DNA from: Collinsella aerofaciens
GTDB taxonomy: Bacteria; Actinomycetota; Coriobacteriia; Coriobacteriales; Coriobacteriaceae
Reading direction: 5' to 3'
Length of the DNA stretch: 30,904 bases
Assembly: GCF_019131995.1 (NCBI RefSeq)
Contig: NZ_JAHONA010000026.1
Coordinates: forward strand, 1 to 30,904
This document shows, piece by piece, positions 30,787-30,904 of this stretch. Made by a program: the position numbers and the translations under genes. Positions within the stretch are counted from its first letter, which is position 1, and each line of letters begins with the position of its first letter. The notes beneath the pieces were generated by a model. It was given only the letters and a program-made list of their open reading frames with translations, was not told where the DNA came from and did no database searches.

Positions 30787-30807
30787 AAACCACCACAAAG
30801 GGGACAG
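30787..30807. repeat. CACCACAAAGGGGACAG-family repeat, copy 3, interrupted
   Basis: Left arm ACCACCACAAAGG and GGACAG match copies at 3732 and 16352, then the sequence stops matching where an IS-end-like sequence begins at 30808. The right arm is missing. Confidence 0.7.
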
Positions 30808-30904
30808 TGAACTGCCTCCCATTTCTTGGACATCGGGAAATGGGAGTTTTGGAGTGGGTATGATGAATTGGACACCTAGTTAAGAGCGAAAGGTGTTCAA
30901 GATG
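30808..30904 (+). mobile_element. Probable left end of an IS3-family (IS150-group) insertion sequence, cut by the window end
   Basis: Begins TGAACTGCCTCCCATTTCTT, resembling the IS150-group terminal repeat as remembered (TGTACTGCACCCATTTTGTT), with TG at the edge. It continues with GGACATCGGGAAATGGG. A stem GGACACCT (30870-30877) with AGGTGTTC (30891-30898) lies just before the final ATG (30902-30904), which has GAAAGGTG upstream and would be the transposase OrfA start. The element is inserted in a palindromic repeat. Only the first 97 nt are visible. Confidence 0.6.

Noticed and set aside
3732..30807. Dispersed repeats as a possible CRISPR array
   Set aside because: Copies are kilobases apart with no regular spacers and no cas genes.

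Overview
The window is high-GC DNA packed with short intergenic palindromic repeats. The gene set (Pst phosphate transport, lactate permease, ATP-type PEP carboxykinase, short ACT-type SerA with SerC) and the style of the repeats suggest a gut Actinomycetota of class Coriobacteriia, most likely Collinsella or a close relative. That assignment is an inference from sequence style and remembered protein resemblance, not from a search. No rRNA, tRNA or CRISPR array was recognised.

Layout. 1-3.7 kb: phosphate ABC importer pstS(partial)-pstC-pstA-pstB, closed by a strong terminator with no phoU. 3.8-6.5 kb: ABC-F ATPase and HAD phosphatase, co-transcribed. 6.5-7.1 kb: DtxR/MntR-type metalloregulator behind two operator-like palindromes 30 nt apart. 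7.2-10.1 kb: a zinc/cadmium efflux module on the minus strand (SmtB/CzrA-type repressor, stand-alone HMA metallochaperone, P1B-type ATPase) with three near-identical operators. 10.1-11.9 kb: an AT-richer patch holding one AbiEi/DUF559-like putative nuclease flanked downstream by a 44-nt inverted repeat pair. 12-14.2 kb: DEDDh exonuclease and a divergent ArsP_2-type metal exporter with a His-rich loop. 14.3-15.4 kb: YaiI/YqxD protein and HdeD-like membrane protein. 15.6-17.6 kb: nitroreductase preceded by an iron-box-like palindrome, then two tandem histidine phosphatases. 17.7-22.2 kb (minus): serC, serA, an M20 deacylase/peptidase and a shortened DUF1015 protein. 22.4-27.1 kb: K+/H+ or Na+/H+ antiporter with two RCK_C domains, PPP-type phosphatase, MOP-family flippase. 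27.3-30.8 kb: lactate permease and pckA. The last 97 nt look like the left end of an IS3-family (IS150 group) element cut by the window edge at the transposase start codon.

How the parts work together. Metal homeostasis is the main theme: a DtxR-type regulator, a Zn-sensing ArsR repressor with its efflux pump and chaperone, a divalent-metal exporter with its own promoter repeats, and an iron-box-like site before a nitroreductase. Central metabolism is represented by phosphate uptake, serine synthesis from 3-phosphoglycerate, lactate exchange and PEP carboxykinase.

The most unusual content is non-coding. At least four sequence families of intergenic hairpins share a GGGAC-type loop but have different palindromic arms. 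There are also a 125-nt nested inverted repeat, a 123-nt MITE-like hairpin, a GGGKAGCTAATTTG motif placed just after three stop codons, and the 44-nt inverted pair.
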